Below, piece after piece: positions 19,874 through 29,726 of a stretch of 64,000 nucleotides of DNA. The translations under genes were made by a program, and so were the position numbers. Under the pieces are notes generated by a model. It was not told where the DNA came from and searched no databases. It was given only the letters and a program-made list of their open reading frames with translations. Each line of letters opens with the position of its first letter. Position 1 is the first letter of the stretch. Source of the stretch: Streptococcus pasteurianus (GTDB lineage Bacteria; Bacillota; Bacilli; Lactobacillales; Streptococcaceae); assembly GCF_004843545.1 (NCBI RefSeq), contig NZ_CP039457.1, positions 2,012,501-2,076,500 on the forward strand. Direction: 5' to 3'.

Positions 19874-22315
19874 TTAAGCAATATCAAATTTGAGTTTCCC
19901 TTTAGAAACGCCGATTTTAAGGGTATTTCCACTTGCCAATTCGCCTGATAGAATAAGCTCTGATAATTCATCTTCAACTTTATCTTGCAGAGTACGGCGA
20001 AGCGGACGAGCTCCCATTTCTGGGTCGTATCCAATTTCGGCTAAATATTTCAATGCTGATGGTTGGAATTTTAGCGTAATATCTTTTTCAGCTAGTGTCG
20101 CAATCAATGGTTTAACCATGATTTTCACGACATCACGCATATTTTCTTGAGTTAAGTTGTGGAAAACAACCTTTTCATCAATACGGTTGATGAATTCAGG
20201 TCGGTAAGCTTTTTTGAGTTCTTCCATGATGCGTTTTTGCATTGCCTCATAATCATGAGCCATATCACGCGCACCAAAACCAACTGTCTTTTCATCACGC
20301 AAAGCGGTTGCCCCAAGATTTGATGTCATGATGATAATCGTGTTTGAAAAATCAACTTTACGACCACGACTATCCGTCAGCACACCGTCATCCAACACTT
20401 GGAGAAGCACATTGAAAATATCTGGGTGGGCTTTTTCAACTTCGTCAAATAGAAGCACAGAATAAGGTTTGTTGCGAACTTTTTCAGTCAATTCGCCACC
20501 TTCTTCGTAACCGACATATCCTGGAGGAGCTCCGTTAAGACGACTCGCCGCAAATTTTTCCATATACTCAGACATATCAAAACGGATAAGAGCAGATTCA
20601 TCATCAAATAGCAGTTCTGCTAGTGCTTTAGCCAACTCTGTTTTACCAACACCCGTTGGACCCAAGAACATAAACGACCCAATCGGACGTTTGCCTGTAC
20701 GAATGCCCGCTTGATTACGACGAATAGCACGACTAATCGCTGAAATAGCTGAATCTTGGCCAATCACACGCTTATGGAGTTCTTTTTCAAGGTTCAAGTA
20801 TTTCTTACTATCTGCCTGTGTCATTTTCTCAACAGGAATACCTGACAAACGACTGAGCGTTGCCATAATATCATCTTCTGTCACAGCAGTTGGTTTACGA
20901 TTTGGCTTCTTGCGTGACTCTTTCAGCAATTTCGTTGCCAATTTGAAATCACCTTCCAAAATAGCTTTATCAGCAGGTGTCAAAGTAGCTGGCGCTTCTT
21001 TTTTCACCAAACCTTGAACCGTTGCACTTGCTTCATCAAGCAAATCAATCGCTGAGTCAGGAAGATTTTTACTTGTCAAATAGCGATGCGCAGCTTTGAC
21101 AGCCGTTAAAACAGCTTCGTCAGAAATCACCACATTATGAAAATCTTCATATGATTTCTTTAACCCAAGCAAGATTTGGTAAGCATCTTCAACACTTGGT
21201 TCTTCAATGGTAATCTTAGCAAAACGGCGAGAAAGCGCCGCATCTTTTTCAAGATGTTTTTGATATTCTTCTTGCGTTGTCGCACCAACCATATGAAGCG
21301 TACCACGCGCAAGCGCTGGTTTTAGAATATTAGCCGCATCCAAAGTGCTGTCAATTCCAGAGCCTGAACCCATAATCGTATGCACTTCGTCAATGAAAAG
21401 AATAATATGACCGTCTTCCTCAATATCTGAGATGATTTGGTTCATGCGTTCTTCAAAATCACCACGGAATCGCGTACCAGCCACAACGCTCATCATATCA
21501 AGCTCTAAAACACGCATGTCTTGGAGTTCATACGGAATCGCACCATTGACAATTCGCTGTGCCAAACCGTAAGCAAGAGCCGTTTTACCAACACCAGCTT
21601 CCCCTACTAAAACTGGATTGTTTTTCGTTTTGCGACTAAGCACCTGCACCATACGAGAAATTTCTTTTTCACGACCGATAACAGGTTCTAATTTTCCTTG
21701 ACCTGCCATCTCTGTCAAATCACGCGTGAAATCTGACAAATCCCCCGCTGTTGACTGTGGTTTCATCATTTCAGAAAAAGCACCGCCCATTGTCGCTTTT
21801 TTCGGCTTACGAAGCCCATGAATAGCCTTGATATTTTCCTTTGTAAAACCAGCATTACGTGCCAAACTCTTACGCAAATCAATCAAACGAGCAGCGTCAC
21901 CGTCTTCTTTATTTTTAAAACCAGCAACTTCTAGCAAACGTGTGGCAAATAAATCAAGGTTTAACAACATCGCATAAAGCACGTGTTCTGTCCCGATTTC
22001 GTTACCGCCAGTCACCTGACAAATAGACTCAGCAAATGCTAAAACGTCACTAAGAGCTTTAGATTGTTCTACAAAATGAACTCTGTCAACGTCCGTTAAC
22101 GGTGATTTCCCAATGGCTAAAACAGCTGCCGCTTCATATTCTTCATAGGCGATTTTAGTTTGGTATTCCGCAAATGTTAGCCCTGCGACTGAGTCATGGA
22201 TAGCAACCATAGCTAAAAGGACGTGCCAACTTTCTAAATATGGGCTTTCAAAACGCGCTGCTTGGTATTGAGCAACACTGAAAACCTCTTGCATTTTTAT
22301 CGAATACTCACTCAT
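19874..22315 (-). CDS. clpC: ATP-dependent Clp protease ATP-binding subunit ClpC
   Basis: Class I Hsp100 unfoldase, 813 aa, working with ClpP in protein quality control. It has an N-terminal Clp-N repeat domain (1-150), first AAA module (Walker [10 protein letters not shown], Walker [10 protein letters not shown]), a middle domain shorter than in ClpB, and second AAA module ([19 protein letters not shown]). The start codon overlaps the ctsR stop by four bases (ATGA), the classic ctsR-clpC coupling. Expression should be under CtsR, whose heptads lie before ctsR. Confidence 0.97.
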   Translation of the reverse strand: MSEYSIKMQEVFSVAQYQAARFESPYLESWHVLLAMVAIHDSVAGLTFAEYQTKIAYEEYEAAAVLAIGKSPLTDVDRVHFVEQSKALSDVLAFAESICQVTGGNEIGTEHVLYAMLLNLDLFATRLLEVAGFKNKEDGDAARLIDLRKSLARNAGFTKENIKAIHGLRKPKKATMGGAFSEMMKPQSTAGDLSDFTRDLTEMAGQGKLEPVIGREKEISRMVQVLSRKTKNNPVLVGEAGVGKTALAYGLAQRIVNGAIPYELQDMRVLELDMMSVVAGTRFRGDFEERMNQIISDIEEDGHIILFIDEVHTIMGSGSGIDSTLDAANILKPALARGTLHMVGATTQEEYQKHLEKDAALSRRFAKITIEEPSVEDAYQILLGLKKSYEDFHNVVISDEAVLTAVKAAHRYLTSKNLPDSAIDLLDEASATVQGLVKKEAPATLTPADKAILEGDFKLATKLLKESRKKPNRKPTAVTEDDIMATLSRLSGIPVEKMTQADSKKYLNLEKELHKRVIGQDSAISAISRAIRRNQAGIRTGKRPIGSFMFLGPTGVGKTELAKALAELLFDDESALIRFDMSEYMEKFAASRLNGAPPGYVGYEEGGELTEKVRNKPYSVLLFDEVEKAHPDIFNVLLQVLDDGVLTDSRGRKVDFSNTIIIMTSNLGATALRDEKTVGFGARDMAHDYEAMQKRIMEELKKAYRPEFINRIDEKVVFHNLTQENMRDVVKIMVKPLIATLAEKDITLKFQPSALKYLAEIGYDPEMGARPLRRTLQDKVEDELSELILSGELASGNTLKIGVSKGKLKFDIA

Positions 22316-22773
22316 AAATGGAATCCTTTTCTATCTAATCTTTGTAAAATTTTCCGCAACATACGTGCCCTAATCTCTGGAGCATCTTTGCCAAGAACAT
22401 CATCCGAAGCTGTTGCTAAAATCAAATTTCCTTCACGTTCAGTAATGATTTTTTCATCAAACAGCAACTGAATCAAATCCGTGAAAACCTGCTCACTAAT
22501 ACGTTCACCAATGTTTGCCATAAGATTACCAAACATTTGATGTTGATCTGAAAAACGCACTCTGGCAATGCGGATATAACCTCCGCCACCACGTTTACTT
22601 TCGACAGTATAACCACGACTTTCCGTGAAACGCGTTTTAATCACATAATTAATCTGGCTAGGAACAACTTGAAAGGTATCTGCCAAGTTTGACCGCTTAA
22701 TTTCGGCAATACCTGATTGGGCAAGTAATTGCTTAATGTATTCTTCAATACTATCAGATGTATTTTTTGCCAT
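22312..22773 (-). CDS. ctsR: Heat-shock repressor CtsR
   Basis: Dimeric winged-HTH repressor of clp genes, 153 aa. It starts at the ATG at 22773 (MAKNTSDSIEEYI), 8 nt after AAAAGGAGG; a longer in-frame ATG at 22791 overlaps that RBS. RGGGGYIRI is the glycine-rich beta-wing that senses heat. It is the first gene of the ctsR-clpC operon and autoregulated through the heptads at 22811-22837. Confidence 0.96.
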   Translation of the reverse strand: MAKNTSDSIEEYIKQLLAQSGIAEIKRSNLADTFQVVPSQINYVIKTRFTESRGYTVESKRGGGGYIRIARVRFSDQHQMFGNLMANIGERISEQVFTDLIQLLFDEKIITEREGNLILATASDDVLGKDAPEIRARMLRKILQRLDRKGFHL

Positions 22774-22810
22774 TAGCTTCCTCCTTTTCAAGATTAATGA
22801 CCATTTCCAA

Positions 22811-22846
22811 ATAGACTATCTTTGACTATAACTGACTATCATTATA
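22811..22846 (-). promoter_or_regulatory. ctsR-clpC promoter with three phased CtsR heptads
   Basis: Minus-strand TATAAT lies at 22846-22841. Downstream are AGTCAGT, AGTCAAA and AGTCTAT (22837-22811), each separated by 3 bp and so in 10-bp phase. The middle copy matches the CtsR heptad RGTCAAA exactly; the outer ones match at five positions. Repressor binding here would block transcription start. Confidence 0.75.
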
Positions 22847-22851
22847 ACAAA

Positions 22852-23447
22852 AATATCCTTTTTAGGGGAAAATAAGCCCTACTAATTTAGATAAATTTAA
22901 TATCATCATCTCAAGTTTCATAAAAATAAAGTCAATCACACCAATCCAGTATATTGAGCAAGTAAGAATTGAGTGCATTAACCCATTGTGTACGCTTTGG
23001 CAACTCCCCTAATCGCTTGCGAAAGAATGTGCGTTAGCGTATTGTACCAAGTTTTTCTTTTAATTATCGTGCGCAACATAGTAAATCTTGTTGTAATTCA
23101 CTTTAGCACAGCTATACGTAAAAAATGGATAGAGAAGCATTTTGATGATATTGAAAAATAGTTGTCCTTCTCTGAGACATTGCAAAGTTGTAAGCGATGA
23201 TAAAAAGTACCTTAGCTTTGGCCGGCAAGGTGCTTTTCTTGTACTCAGATATTACTCTGAAATTCTCCTTGCTGTTGTTATAGCATGAGCTAACATCTCT
23301 TGTCAAAGAAAGGCACTCAAATAGTCAATCACACCAATCATGATACTATTTTCAGCCTAAAACAATCACCGAAAGACAGATTTTGGTTGTGTTTGCTCAA
23401 GAGATAGGATACAATAAAATCTGTAACAAATGAAAGGTTTCAAGTAA
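22852..23447. other. 600-bp gap with no convincing gene; bounded 16-bp direct repeat
   Basis: The longest open frames here lack RBS and family resemblance. The exact 16-mer GTCAATCACACCAATC occurs at 22931-22946 and again at 23324-23339 in the same orientation. Between them is a bidirectional terminator-like hairpin (23206-23236) and an open stretch on the minus strand at 23112-23306 that looks like gene debris. This may be a decayed insertion. Confidence 0.45.
23206..23236. terminator. Hairpin with A/T flanks in the ctsR upstream gap
   Basis: AAGTACCTT and AAGGTGCTT pair with one G-T wobble around a GC-rich loop. On the minus strand it is followed by TTTTTATC. No intact gene ends here, so it may be the remnant of a lost transcription unit. 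Confidence 0.5.
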
Positions 23448-23912
23448 ATGAACTATATTATTACATTTTTGATTTCCATGCTTCCTCTTGTAGAACTTCG
23501 TGGCGCTGTTCCTTATGCAATCGCCACTGGTATTCCAATGTGGCAAGCACTTATTATCGGCGTTGTCGGTAATATGCTCCCCATCCCAATTATCTTCTTC
23601 TTCGCACGTCGTGTGCTTGAATGGGGAGCAGATAAACCAGTTATCGGTGGTTTCTTTACTTGGTGTTTGAAAAAAGGTCACAGCGGTGGTAAAAAACTAG
23701 CTGCGACTGCTGGTAACCGTGGACTATTTATCGCCTTATTACTCTTTGTTGGTATCCCCATTCCTGGAACAGGAGCCTGGTCCGGAATATTAGCCGCATC
23801 AATCCTCGATTGGAACTTCAAACAAAGCGTCGTTGCAGTTATGCTCGGGGTTATCCTCGCAGGACTAATCATGGGAACACTAACAATTCTCGGCTTAGGA
23901 GCATTTAGCTAA
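23448..23912 (+). CDS. Small multidrug-export-family membrane protein (COG2426)
   Basis: 154 aa with four to five hydrophobic segments. Landmarks of the COG2426/Sm_multidrug_ex family: LPLVELRGAVPYAIATGIP near the N-terminus and GIPIPGTGAWSGILAA in the middle. The family name comes from annotation history; transport of drugs has not been shown generally, so treat as a small membrane protein of unknown substrate. The ATG at 23448 follows GAAAGG at about 10 nt. It stands alone, followed at once by a terminator. Confidence 0.8.
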   Translation: MNYIITFLISMLPLVELRGAVPYAIATGIPMWQALIIGVVGNMLPIPIIFFFARRVLEWGADKPVIGGFFTWCLKKGHSGGKKLAATAGNRGLFIALLLFVGIPIPGTGAWSGILAASILDWNFKQSVVAVMLGVILAGLIMGTLTILGLGAFS

Positions 23913-23945
23913 AAAAGAGCTTAGGAAGCAAACCAAGCTCTTTTA
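23911..23945 (+). terminator. Terminator after the COG2426 gene
   Basis: AAAAAAGAGCTT pairs with AAGCTCTTTT around a 12-nt loop, with a following T-rich stretch. The hairpin begins right at the stop codon. Confidence 0.8.
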
Positions 23946-23987
23946 ATGTTGTTTTTTATCAACTGTTAGCAAGATTTCTCAAGCATA

Positions 23988-24022
23988 CAAAACCACCTGA
24001 GATTTCTATCTCAGATGGTTAT
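23988..24022 (-). terminator. Terminator after tsf
   Basis: On the minus strand ACCATCTGAGAT pairs with ATCTCAGGTGGT (one G-T pair) around AGAA, followed by TTTTG. It closes the rpsB-tsf operon. Confidence 0.85.
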
Positions 24023-24040
24023 TTTATTAGCAAGCTATTC

Positions 24041-25078
24041 TTATTTGTTAAGTGCTGCTGCCATTGTTGCTGCAACTTCTGATTCAAAGTCGTTAGCTGC
24101 TTTTTCGATACCTTCACCAACTTCAAAGCGAGCAAAAGTGATAACTTTAGCATTTACTGAATCAAGGTATTGTTCAACAGTTTTGCTGTCATCCATGATG
24201 TAAACTTGTGCAAGAAGTGTGTATTGTTGGTCAACTTTAGTGTTATCAAGCATGAAGCGATCCATTTTACCAGGGATGATTTTATCCCAGATTTTTTCTG
24301 GTTTGCCTTCTGCTTTTAGTTCTGCCTTGATATCTTCTTCAGCTTGAGCGATTACTTCATCAGACAATTGTGATTTAGAACCGAATTTCAAGTGTGGAAG
24401 AGCTGGTTTGTTAACCATTGCACGTGATTCGTTATCTTGATCGATTTTGTGGTTCATTTGAGCTAATTCATCGTGAATGAATTCTTGATCAAGTTCTTCG
24501 TATGAAAGAACTGTTGGTTTCATAGCTGCAACGTGCATTGAGATTTGCTTAGCAAGAGCTTCGTCGCCACCTTCAATAACAGTTACAACACCGATACGTC
24601 CACCGTTGTGTTGGTATGCACCAAAGTGTTGATCATCAGTTTTTTCGATAAGAGCGAAACGACGGAATGAAATTTTTTCACCGATAGTCGCAGTTGCATT
24701 AACATAAGCTGCTTCTAAAGTTTCACCTGAAGTCAAAGTAACTTTAAGTGCTTCTTCGTTATCAGCAGGTTTTTGTTCAGCGATAGCTTTAGCTGTTTCT
24801 TTAACCAATTCAACGAATTGTGCGTTTTGAGCAACGAAGTCAGTTTCAGCGTTAACTTCAACAACTGCTGCAACGTTACCGTCAACATAAAGGCCAGTCA
24901 AACCTTCAGCGGCTACGCGGTCAGCTTTTTTAGCTGCTTTAGCCATACCTTTTTCGCGAAGCAATTCAATTGCTTTTTCCATGTCACCATCAGTTTCAAC
25001 AAGTGCTTTTTTAGCGTCCATGACACCAGCACCTGATTTTTCGCGCAATTCTTTTACTTGAGCTGCAGTAATTGCCAT
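24041..25078 (-). CDS. tsf: Translation elongation factor Ts
   Basis: Nucleotide exchange factor for EF-Tu, 345 aa, as long as other streptococcal EF-Ts proteins and longer than the E. coli protein. [26 protein letters not shown] is the N-terminal UBA-like region that contacts EF-Tu; [12 protein letters not shown] holds the conserved TDFVA core motif. It is second in the rpsB-tsf operon. A hairpin at 25120-25156 between the two genes may tune their ratio. Confidence 0.98.
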   Translation of the reverse strand: MAITAAQVKELREKSGAGVMDAKKALVETDGDMEKAIELLREKGMAKAAKKADRVAAEGLTGLYVDGNVAAVVEVNAETDFVAQNAQFVELVKETAKAIAEQKPADNEEALKVTLTSGETLEAAYVNATATIGEKISFRRFALIEKTDDQHFGAYQHNGGRIGVVTVIEGGDEALAKQISMHVAAMKPTVLSYEELDQEFIHDELAQMNHKIDQDNESRAMVNKPALPHLKFGSKSQLSDEVIAQAEEDIKAELKAEGKPEKIWDKIIPGKMDRFMLDNTKVDQQYTLLAQVYIMDDSKTVEQYLDSVNAKVITFARFEVGEGIEKAANDFESEVAATMAAALNK

Positions 25079-25119
25079 TTTTTATGTCCTCCAGGATTTT
25101 TTTGTTTTCCAAAATAATA

Positions 25120-25156
25120 AAAACGAGACAGAGCGGTTTGCTTTCTGCCCCGTTTT
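25120..25156 (-). terminator. Attenuator hairpin between rpsB and tsf
   Basis: AAAACGAGACAGA and TCTGCCCCGTTTT form an imperfect 13-bp stem; the minus-strand RNA continues with TTTTTATT. It lies in the 111-bp rpsB-tsf gap and likely gives partial termination. Confidence 0.7.
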
Positions 25157-25189
25157 AAAGCATATCAAAGACTGTTAAGCCTTAAAATC

Positions 25190-25957
25190 TTATTCGTTGT
25201 CGCCTTCTACAACTTCAACAATTTCTTCGATTGAGTCAGCTTGTGCTTCTGATGCAAAATCAACATCTGCATCTTCACCTTGACGTCCTTCGATAACAGC
25301 ATCAGCCAATTTAGATGTAATCAATTTAACGGCACGGATAGCGTCATCGTTTGCTGGGATGATAACATCGATATCATCTGGATCAGCGTTTGTATCAACC
25401 ATTGCAACAACAGGGATACCAAGTTTTTTAGCTTCTTTAACAGCGATTTGTTCTTTGTGTGGATCAACAACGTACATTACGTCTGGGATACGAGGCATAT
25501 CTTCGATACCACCCAAGAATTTTTCAAGACGAGCACGTTGTTTGTTAAGAAGAGCAACTTCTTTCTTAGGAAGAACTTCAAAAGTTCCATCTTCTTCCAT
25601 GCGTTTGATTTCTTTCAAACGAGCGATACGTTTTTGGATAGTATCCCAGTTTGTAAGAGTTCCACCCAACCAACGGTGGTTGATGTAGTATTGACCAGCA
25701 CGTTCTGCTTCTTCTTTAACAGCATCAGCAGCTTGCTTTTTAGTACCAACAAACAAGATAACAGCGTCGTTAGCAGCTGCATCACGAACGAATTCGTAAG
25801 CTACATCAGCCATTTTTACAGTTTGTTGAAGGTCAATAACGTGGATACCGTTACGTTCTGTGAAGATGTATTTAGCCATCTTAGGGTTCCAGCGACGAGT
25901 TTGGTGACCAAAGTGAACACCAGCCTCAAGAAGTTGTTTCATTGAAATTACTGCCAT
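25190..25957 (-). CDS. rpsB: 30S ribosomal protein S2
   Basis: Ribosomal protein of 255 aa. I start it at the ATG at 25957 ([21 protein letters not shown]), 8 nt after GGAG; the open frame continues 30 codons upstream through the leader, but that stretch is not S2. [18 protein letters not shown] and [18 protein letters not shown] are family signatures. The acidic tail is typical of streptococcal S2. It heads the rpsB-tsf operon; the 120-nt leader may carry S2 feedback control. Confidence 0.98.
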   Translation of the reverse strand: MAVISMKQLLEAGVHFGHQTRRWNPKMAKYIFTERNGIHVIDLQQTVKMADVAYEFVRDAAANDAVILFVGTKKQAADAVKEEAERAGQYYINHRWLGGTLTNWDTIQKRIARLKEIKRMEEDGTFEVLPKKEVALLNKQRARLEKFLGGIEDMPRIPDVMYVVDPHKEQIAVKEAKKLGIPVVAMVDTNADPDDIDVIIPANDDAIRAVKLITSKLADAVIEGRQGEDADVDFASEAQADSIEEIVEVVEGDNE

Positions 25958-26083
25958 GAGTAGTTTCTCCTTTTTTATAATGTTTTTTCCTCTCCCAGAC
26001 TTCATCTTGCAAACCCACCCATAAAGAGCAACAGGTTCACAATACATCCAGAATGAGTATTTGTTGCATAAAACAACTGTTAT

Positions 26084-26112
26084 AGTTTACCATAAAACCT
26101 CTATTTTGACAA
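26084..26112 (-). promoter_or_regulatory. rpsB promoter
   Basis: Minus-strand TTGTCA (26112-26107), 17-bp spacer, TAAACT (26089-26084). The predicted start gives a leader of about 120 nt. Confidence 0.65.
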
Positions 26113-26221
26113 GTCAAATGCAACCTTAAAAAGCTTTTCTTTAAAGTATTTTGGCACTACCTCCTATCATTAAATCTCTGCCATGATAAATTCTTATTCC
26201 CTTATCCTTATCACAAAAACA

Positions 26222-26247
26222 AAAGCCCGACTCTGTCGGGCTTTTGG
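26222..26247 (-). terminator. Terminator after tRNA-Cys
   Basis: AAAAGCCCGAC and GTCGGGCTTTT pair perfectly around TCT, with A/T flanks on both strands. On the minus strand it ends the tRNA transcript 21 bp downstream. Confidence 0.85.
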
Positions 26248-26267
26248 CGTAAACACATTATATATAA

Positions 26268-26338
26268 AGGCGGTAGACGGATTTGAACCGACGATCAAGC
26301 TTTTGCAGAGCCGTGCCTTACCACTTGGCTATACCGCC
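26268..26338 (-). tRNA. tRNA-Cys (anticodon GCA)
   Basis: 71-nt cloverleaf read on the minus strand: acceptor GGCGGTA pairs with TACCGCC plus discriminator T, D-arm GCC-AAGTGGTAA-GGC, anticodon loop CTGCAAA, T loop TTCGAAT. No CCA is encoded. By eye, the outermost anticodon-stem pair (C-T) and one T-stem pair (T-T) are mismatched, which should be checked by a covariance model; everything else is regular. Confidence 0.92.
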
Positions 26339-26423
26339 ATAACAAATAATATTCTACCTTAAAATCTAAGCGGCGTCAAGTAAATTTCTTAAATTCTGAA
26401 CTTATCGACCAATTCTATTTCCC

Positions 26424-26451
26424 TTGTAAAATACGGCATTTATGCTATAAT
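26424..26451 (+). promoter_or_regulatory. Promoter of the S66 peptidase gene
   Basis: TTGTAA (26424-26429) and TATAAT (26446-26451) with a 16-bp spacer and a TG dinucleotide one base before the -10. Confidence 0.6.
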
Positions 26452-26475
26452 ACTAAAAATCTTTGGAGGTGTTTT

Positions 26476-27429
26476 ATGAAAAAACTAAGTCCTAACAGTC
26501 ATATTCGCGTACTCAGCCCGTCAGATTCAATTGCTCGCTTGGGTGGATTTGAAGCCAATCTTTCTGCCAAAGAAACGTTAGAAAATCTAGGATTTCGTGT
26601 GTCATTTTCAGAGCATTACTTAGAATCTGATATGCTCTATTCTTCTTCAATCAAGAGCCGTATTGCTGATTTGCACGCTGCTTTTGCTGATGACTCTGTT
26701 GATGCTATTCTGGCTACGATTGGTGGTTTTAATTCTAACGAACTATTGCCTTATCTTGACTACGACTTAATTGCCAAACACCCTAAAATTATCTGTGGGT
26801 ATTCGGATTCGACAGCTTTTTTGAATGCTATTTTTGCTAAAACTGGAAACCTCACTTACATGGGACCGTCATATTCTAGTTTTAAAATGAAAGAAGGTCA
26901 AGATTACCAAAGCAAGGCTTGGTTAAACGCTATGACAAAATCAGCTTATGACCTTGTTCCAAGTCAAGAGTGGTCAAGCGACCCTTGGTATGACCCAACA
27001 CAACCACGTCATTTTATGCCAACAGAATGGAAAATTTACAACGCAGGGAAAGCTTCTGGCACCATTATTGGTGGAAATTTATCTACTTTTGGACTTCTTC
27101 GCGGAACACCTTACGCCCCTCAAGTCAACGATTATGTCCTTTTCTTAGAAGAGGCAGAAGAAGATGACTATCATGAGTTTGACCGCAATTTAGCAGCCAT
27201 TTTACAAGCTTACCCCAATCCAAAAGCGGTGCTTATCGGACGCTTCCCAAAGGAATGCCAAATGACACCCGAAATATTAACCTATATCCTAGACAAGCAC
27301 CCACTTCTTAAAACCATTCCTGTCATGTATGACCTTGATTTTGCCCACACTCAGCCACTCTTTACAATCACTATCGGCGCACAAGCAAGCATTGACACTG
27401 ACACTTTAAGCATTCACATCGAGGAATAA
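26476..27429 (+). CDS. LD-carboxypeptidase / MccF-like peptidase, family S66
   Basis: Serine peptidase of 317 aa. The nucleophile lies in ICGYSDSTAFLN (near residue 114); the Glu and His of the Ser-Glu-His triad are probably in the LFLEEAEEDDYHEF segment (near 225) and the FAHTQPLFTITIG segment (near 290). S66 proteins either trim the tetrapeptide of peptidoglycan (LdcA) or cleave microcin C-type nucleotide-peptides (MccF). There is no signal peptide, so it acts in the cytoplasm in cell-wall recycling or as self-immunity; the sequence does not tell which. GGAGG sits 7 nt before the ATG. Monocistronic. Confidence 0.87.
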   Translation: MKKLSPNSHIRVLSPSDSIARLGGFEANLSAKETLENLGFRVSFSEHYLESDMLYSSSIKSRIADLHAAFADDSVDAILATIGGFNSNELLPYLDYDLIAKHPKIICGYSDSTAFLNAIFAKTGNLTYMGPSYSSFKMKEGQDYQSKAWLNAMTKSAYDLVPSQEWSSDPWYDPTQPRHFMPTEWKIYNAGKASGTIIGGNLSTFGLLRGTPYAPQVNDYVLFLEEAEEDDYHEFDRNLAAILQAYPNPKAVLIGRFPKECQMTPEILTYILDKHPLLKTIPVMYDLDFAHTQPLFTITIGAQASIDTDTLSIHIEE

Positions 27430-27540
27430 ATACCCTAAAAAAGAATAATTAAAATATTTTCATTTGCAGATTTACAAATAAAGCGATTTCATCAATTCCT
27501 CTGCTAAAATGAGGTTATAATCTATGGAGGAAATCTACTA

Positions 27541-27603
27541 TGCTGAAACGCTTATTTAATTTATTACCTATTCTTATCTTTTTGCTTTTGCCACTTATTT
27601 AAT
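27541..27603 (+). CDS. Putative 20-residue hydrophobic peptide
   Basis: Short ORF encoding MLKRLFNLLPILIFLLLPLI: a Lys-Arg N-terminus then a single membrane-length run of Leu/Ile/Phe/Pro. GGAGG lies 10 nt before the ATG and TATAAT at 27516-27521. The layout resembles small membrane toxins and short hydrophobic pheromone precursors, but there is no regulator next to it and I recognise no family. It sits alone between the S66 peptidase and pepO. The predicted transcription start would fall at or inside the RBS, which argues some caution. Confidence 0.45.
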
Positions 27604-27650
27604 AAGCAACTCTTAATAATAAACTTTAAAATAATCTCTTTTCATGACAC

Positions 27651-27680
27651 AAAAAAGCCAAGCAAAAATGCTCAGCTTCA
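27651..27680 (-). terminator. Terminator after pepO (bidirectional character)
   Basis: On the minus strand AAGCTGAGCATTTTTGCTTGGCTT folds with a small internal mismatch and is followed by TTTTTTG. It may also end plus-strand transcripts of the small peptide gene. Confidence 0.65.
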
Positions 27681-27695
27681 AACTTTTTCAACAAA

Positions 27696-29591
27696 TCACC
27701 AAATGATAACGCGGTCTTCTGGTGCGCGCCACATTGGGTCACCTGCTTTGATGTCAAATTCTGTGTGGAATTCATCAAAGTTTGTCAATGTAACATTGGT
27801 ACGAAGTTTTCCTGGTGCATGAACGTCAATGCTTGCTAACATTTGCATATATTCATCACGCGCTTTCATGCGCCAAATCGTTGCAAAGTTGATGAAGAAA
27901 TCACGTGCTGAGAAATCCTCGTCTTGTTTTGCGGCTTCGAGTGCACAAGCCACACCACCAAGGTCAGCCACATTTTCAGAAACGGTTAATTTACCATTGA
28001 CTTTCGCACCATATGAATCTAAACCGTCAAATTGGTCAACGATTTTATCCGTACGTTCTGTAAAGGCTTGGTAATCTGCTTCTTTCCACCAGTTATTGAG
28101 GCTACCATGTTCATCAAATGATGCACCGTTGGTATCAAAAGCATGTGAAATTTCATGGGCAATAACCGCACCAATACCACCATAGTTAGCAGATGAACTT
28201 TGTTCTAAACTGTAAAATGGGGCTTGTAAGATCGCCGCTGGAAAGACAATCTGATTTTGTTGTGGGTCATAGTAAGCATTAACCATATGGGCAGGCATAT
28301 GCCATTCACTACGGTCAACAGGCTTGTTCCATTTGCTCCAGCTATGTGCGATTGAAATTTTAGCAAGGTTTTGCGCATTTTCAACTAATGACAACGAGTC
28401 ATCAATGATTTTCTTAGCATAAGTTTCTGGCAATTTTTCAGGATAACCAATGTGTGGTGTAATGACGTTTAATTTAACAATGGCTTTATCACGTGTTTCT
28501 TTTGCTAACCAATCTGCTGACGTCAAACGTTTCTTGTAAACATCAATCATTGTCGCTACTTTATGTTCCACATCGGCTTTGGCTTCTGGAGAGAATTTTT
28601 GCCCAGCATACCAAAGACCAAGTGCTTGGTTATAAGGGCCCGAAGCTAAATAGTAAGATGCTTTTTTCTTATCCATAGCTTGTGGTGTCCCTGAAAGCGC
28701 ACGACCATAAGCACCTGAAAGCACACGAATGTCATCTGTTAAGTAACCGTTAAACGCCCCCGTAGCTGATAAAACCAAATCCGCCTTTAGCAAATCCCAG
28801 TTCTTTTCTGAATAATAGTCAGCAGCAAACTCTGTCCAGAAACGTTCTTCAGGAACAATCACTTTATCAGGAATTTCTCCCAAAATTTGCGTGAAAATAG
28901 CATCCAAAGGCAATTCTGGTGCTAATTTTGTAAAATCAGCCCAATCATATGGGTGATAAAGTTTGACGTATTCAGAAGATTCTTCACGTGACAAAACATA
29001 TTTAGCGACTTTGGCATCTAATGTAATCACCTTGTCAAGCAAGTCTTTCGTTTCTTCAGCTGAAAAACCAAATTTTGGCAATAATTCTTCTTGCATTTGG
29101 CGCCAGATAGCTAGTAATTCTTTACCTTTTTCATTATCTTCGGCATAGTAAGTCGTATCAGGCAAGATTGTTCCAGGAGCTTCTGCCCAAAGAACATTGA
29201 GCTGCGCATTCATGAAATCTGGGGCAACACCAAGCGGAAATTCATTTGGTTTTCCTGCCATTTCAAAATCTGCAATTTTGCCTGCAAATTCAGCAAAAGA
29301 ATCCAAGTTTTTGTATTCTTCAATCAATGGAAGAACTGGTGCGACACCAACTTCTTCACGTTTATCATAATCTGAAGTCATACGATGAAACTTGATATAG
29401 TTTTGTAAAATACTATCCTCTGGTACATCTTCGCCGCTAAGCCATTTATCTGTTGTTGCCAACATTAAATCTTCAATCTCATCGGCTAAATCTGAAAAAC
29501 CACCTGTACGTGGTTTATCATCAGGAATAACGGCTGTTTTTTCCCATTCGCCATTGACAGCATCATAAAAATCGTCTTGATATCGAGTCAT
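27696..29591 (-). CDS. pepO: Endopeptidase O, M13 family
   Basis: Neprilysin-type zinc metallopeptidase of 631 aa. Zinc ligands are in VIAHEISHAFD (HEISH), with the third ligand Glu in ENVADLGG; VNAYYDPQQNQIVFPAAILQ and NSMNAYY-like features are family marks, and the C-terminus DPMWRAPEDRVIIW matches the conserved end. There is no signal peptide, although streptococcal PepO is reported at the cell surface and binds host proteins. It cleaves oligopeptides up to about 30 residues. Monocistronic, ATG after AAAGGAG. Confidence 0.96.
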   Translation of the reverse strand: MTRYQDDFYDAVNGEWEKTAVIPDDKPRTGGFSDLADEIEDLMLATTDKWLSGEDVPEDSILQNYIKFHRMTSDYDKREEVGVAPVLPLIEEYKNLDSFAEFAGKIADFEMAGKPNEFPLGVAPDFMNAQLNVLWAEAPGTILPDTTYYAEDNEKGKELLAIWRQMQEELLPKFGFSAEETKDLLDKVITLDAKVAKYVLSREESSEYVKLYHPYDWADFTKLAPELPLDAIFTQILGEIPDKVIVPEERFWTEFAADYYSEKNWDLLKADLVLSATGAFNGYLTDDIRVLSGAYGRALSGTPQAMDKKKASYYLASGPYNQALGLWYAGQKFSPEAKADVEHKVATMIDVYKKRLTSADWLAKETRDKAIVKLNVITPHIGYPEKLPETYAKKIIDDSLSLVENAQNLAKISIAHSWSKWNKPVDRSEWHMPAHMVNAYYDPQQNQIVFPAAILQAPFYSLEQSSSANYGGIGAVIAHEISHAFDTNGASFDEHGSLNNWWKEADYQAFTERTDKIVDQFDGLDSYGAKVNGKLTVSENVADLGGVACALEAAKQDEDFSARDFFINFATIWRMKARDEYMQMLASIDVHAPGKLRTNVTLTNFDEFHTEFDIKAGDPMWRAPEDRVIIW

Positions 29592-29726
29592 AAAAAATCT
29601 CCTTTAATCTATTAGAACCATTTTATCAAAAAAAGGTGAGAATAGCAGATATAAAGCACATTTGTCAGAAATTAAATAACAGACTTTCTGACACTTTTTT
29701 GCTATACTTAGAGCAAGGAGGCAACT

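Noticed and set aside
23112-23306. 64-codon minus-strand frame upstream of ctsR as a gene
   Set aside because: No RBS, no family resemblance, odd composition (Ser, Tyr, Asn rich); it spans a terminator-like hairpin.
25280-25945. 221-codon plus-strand frame opposite rpsB
   Set aside because: Shadow of the highly codon-biased S2 gene; Ser/Phe/Cys-rich, no start signal.
26796-26805. TATTCGGA as a degenerate cin-box
   Set aside because: It lies inside the S66 peptidase coding region in antisense orientation with no gene in the right place.
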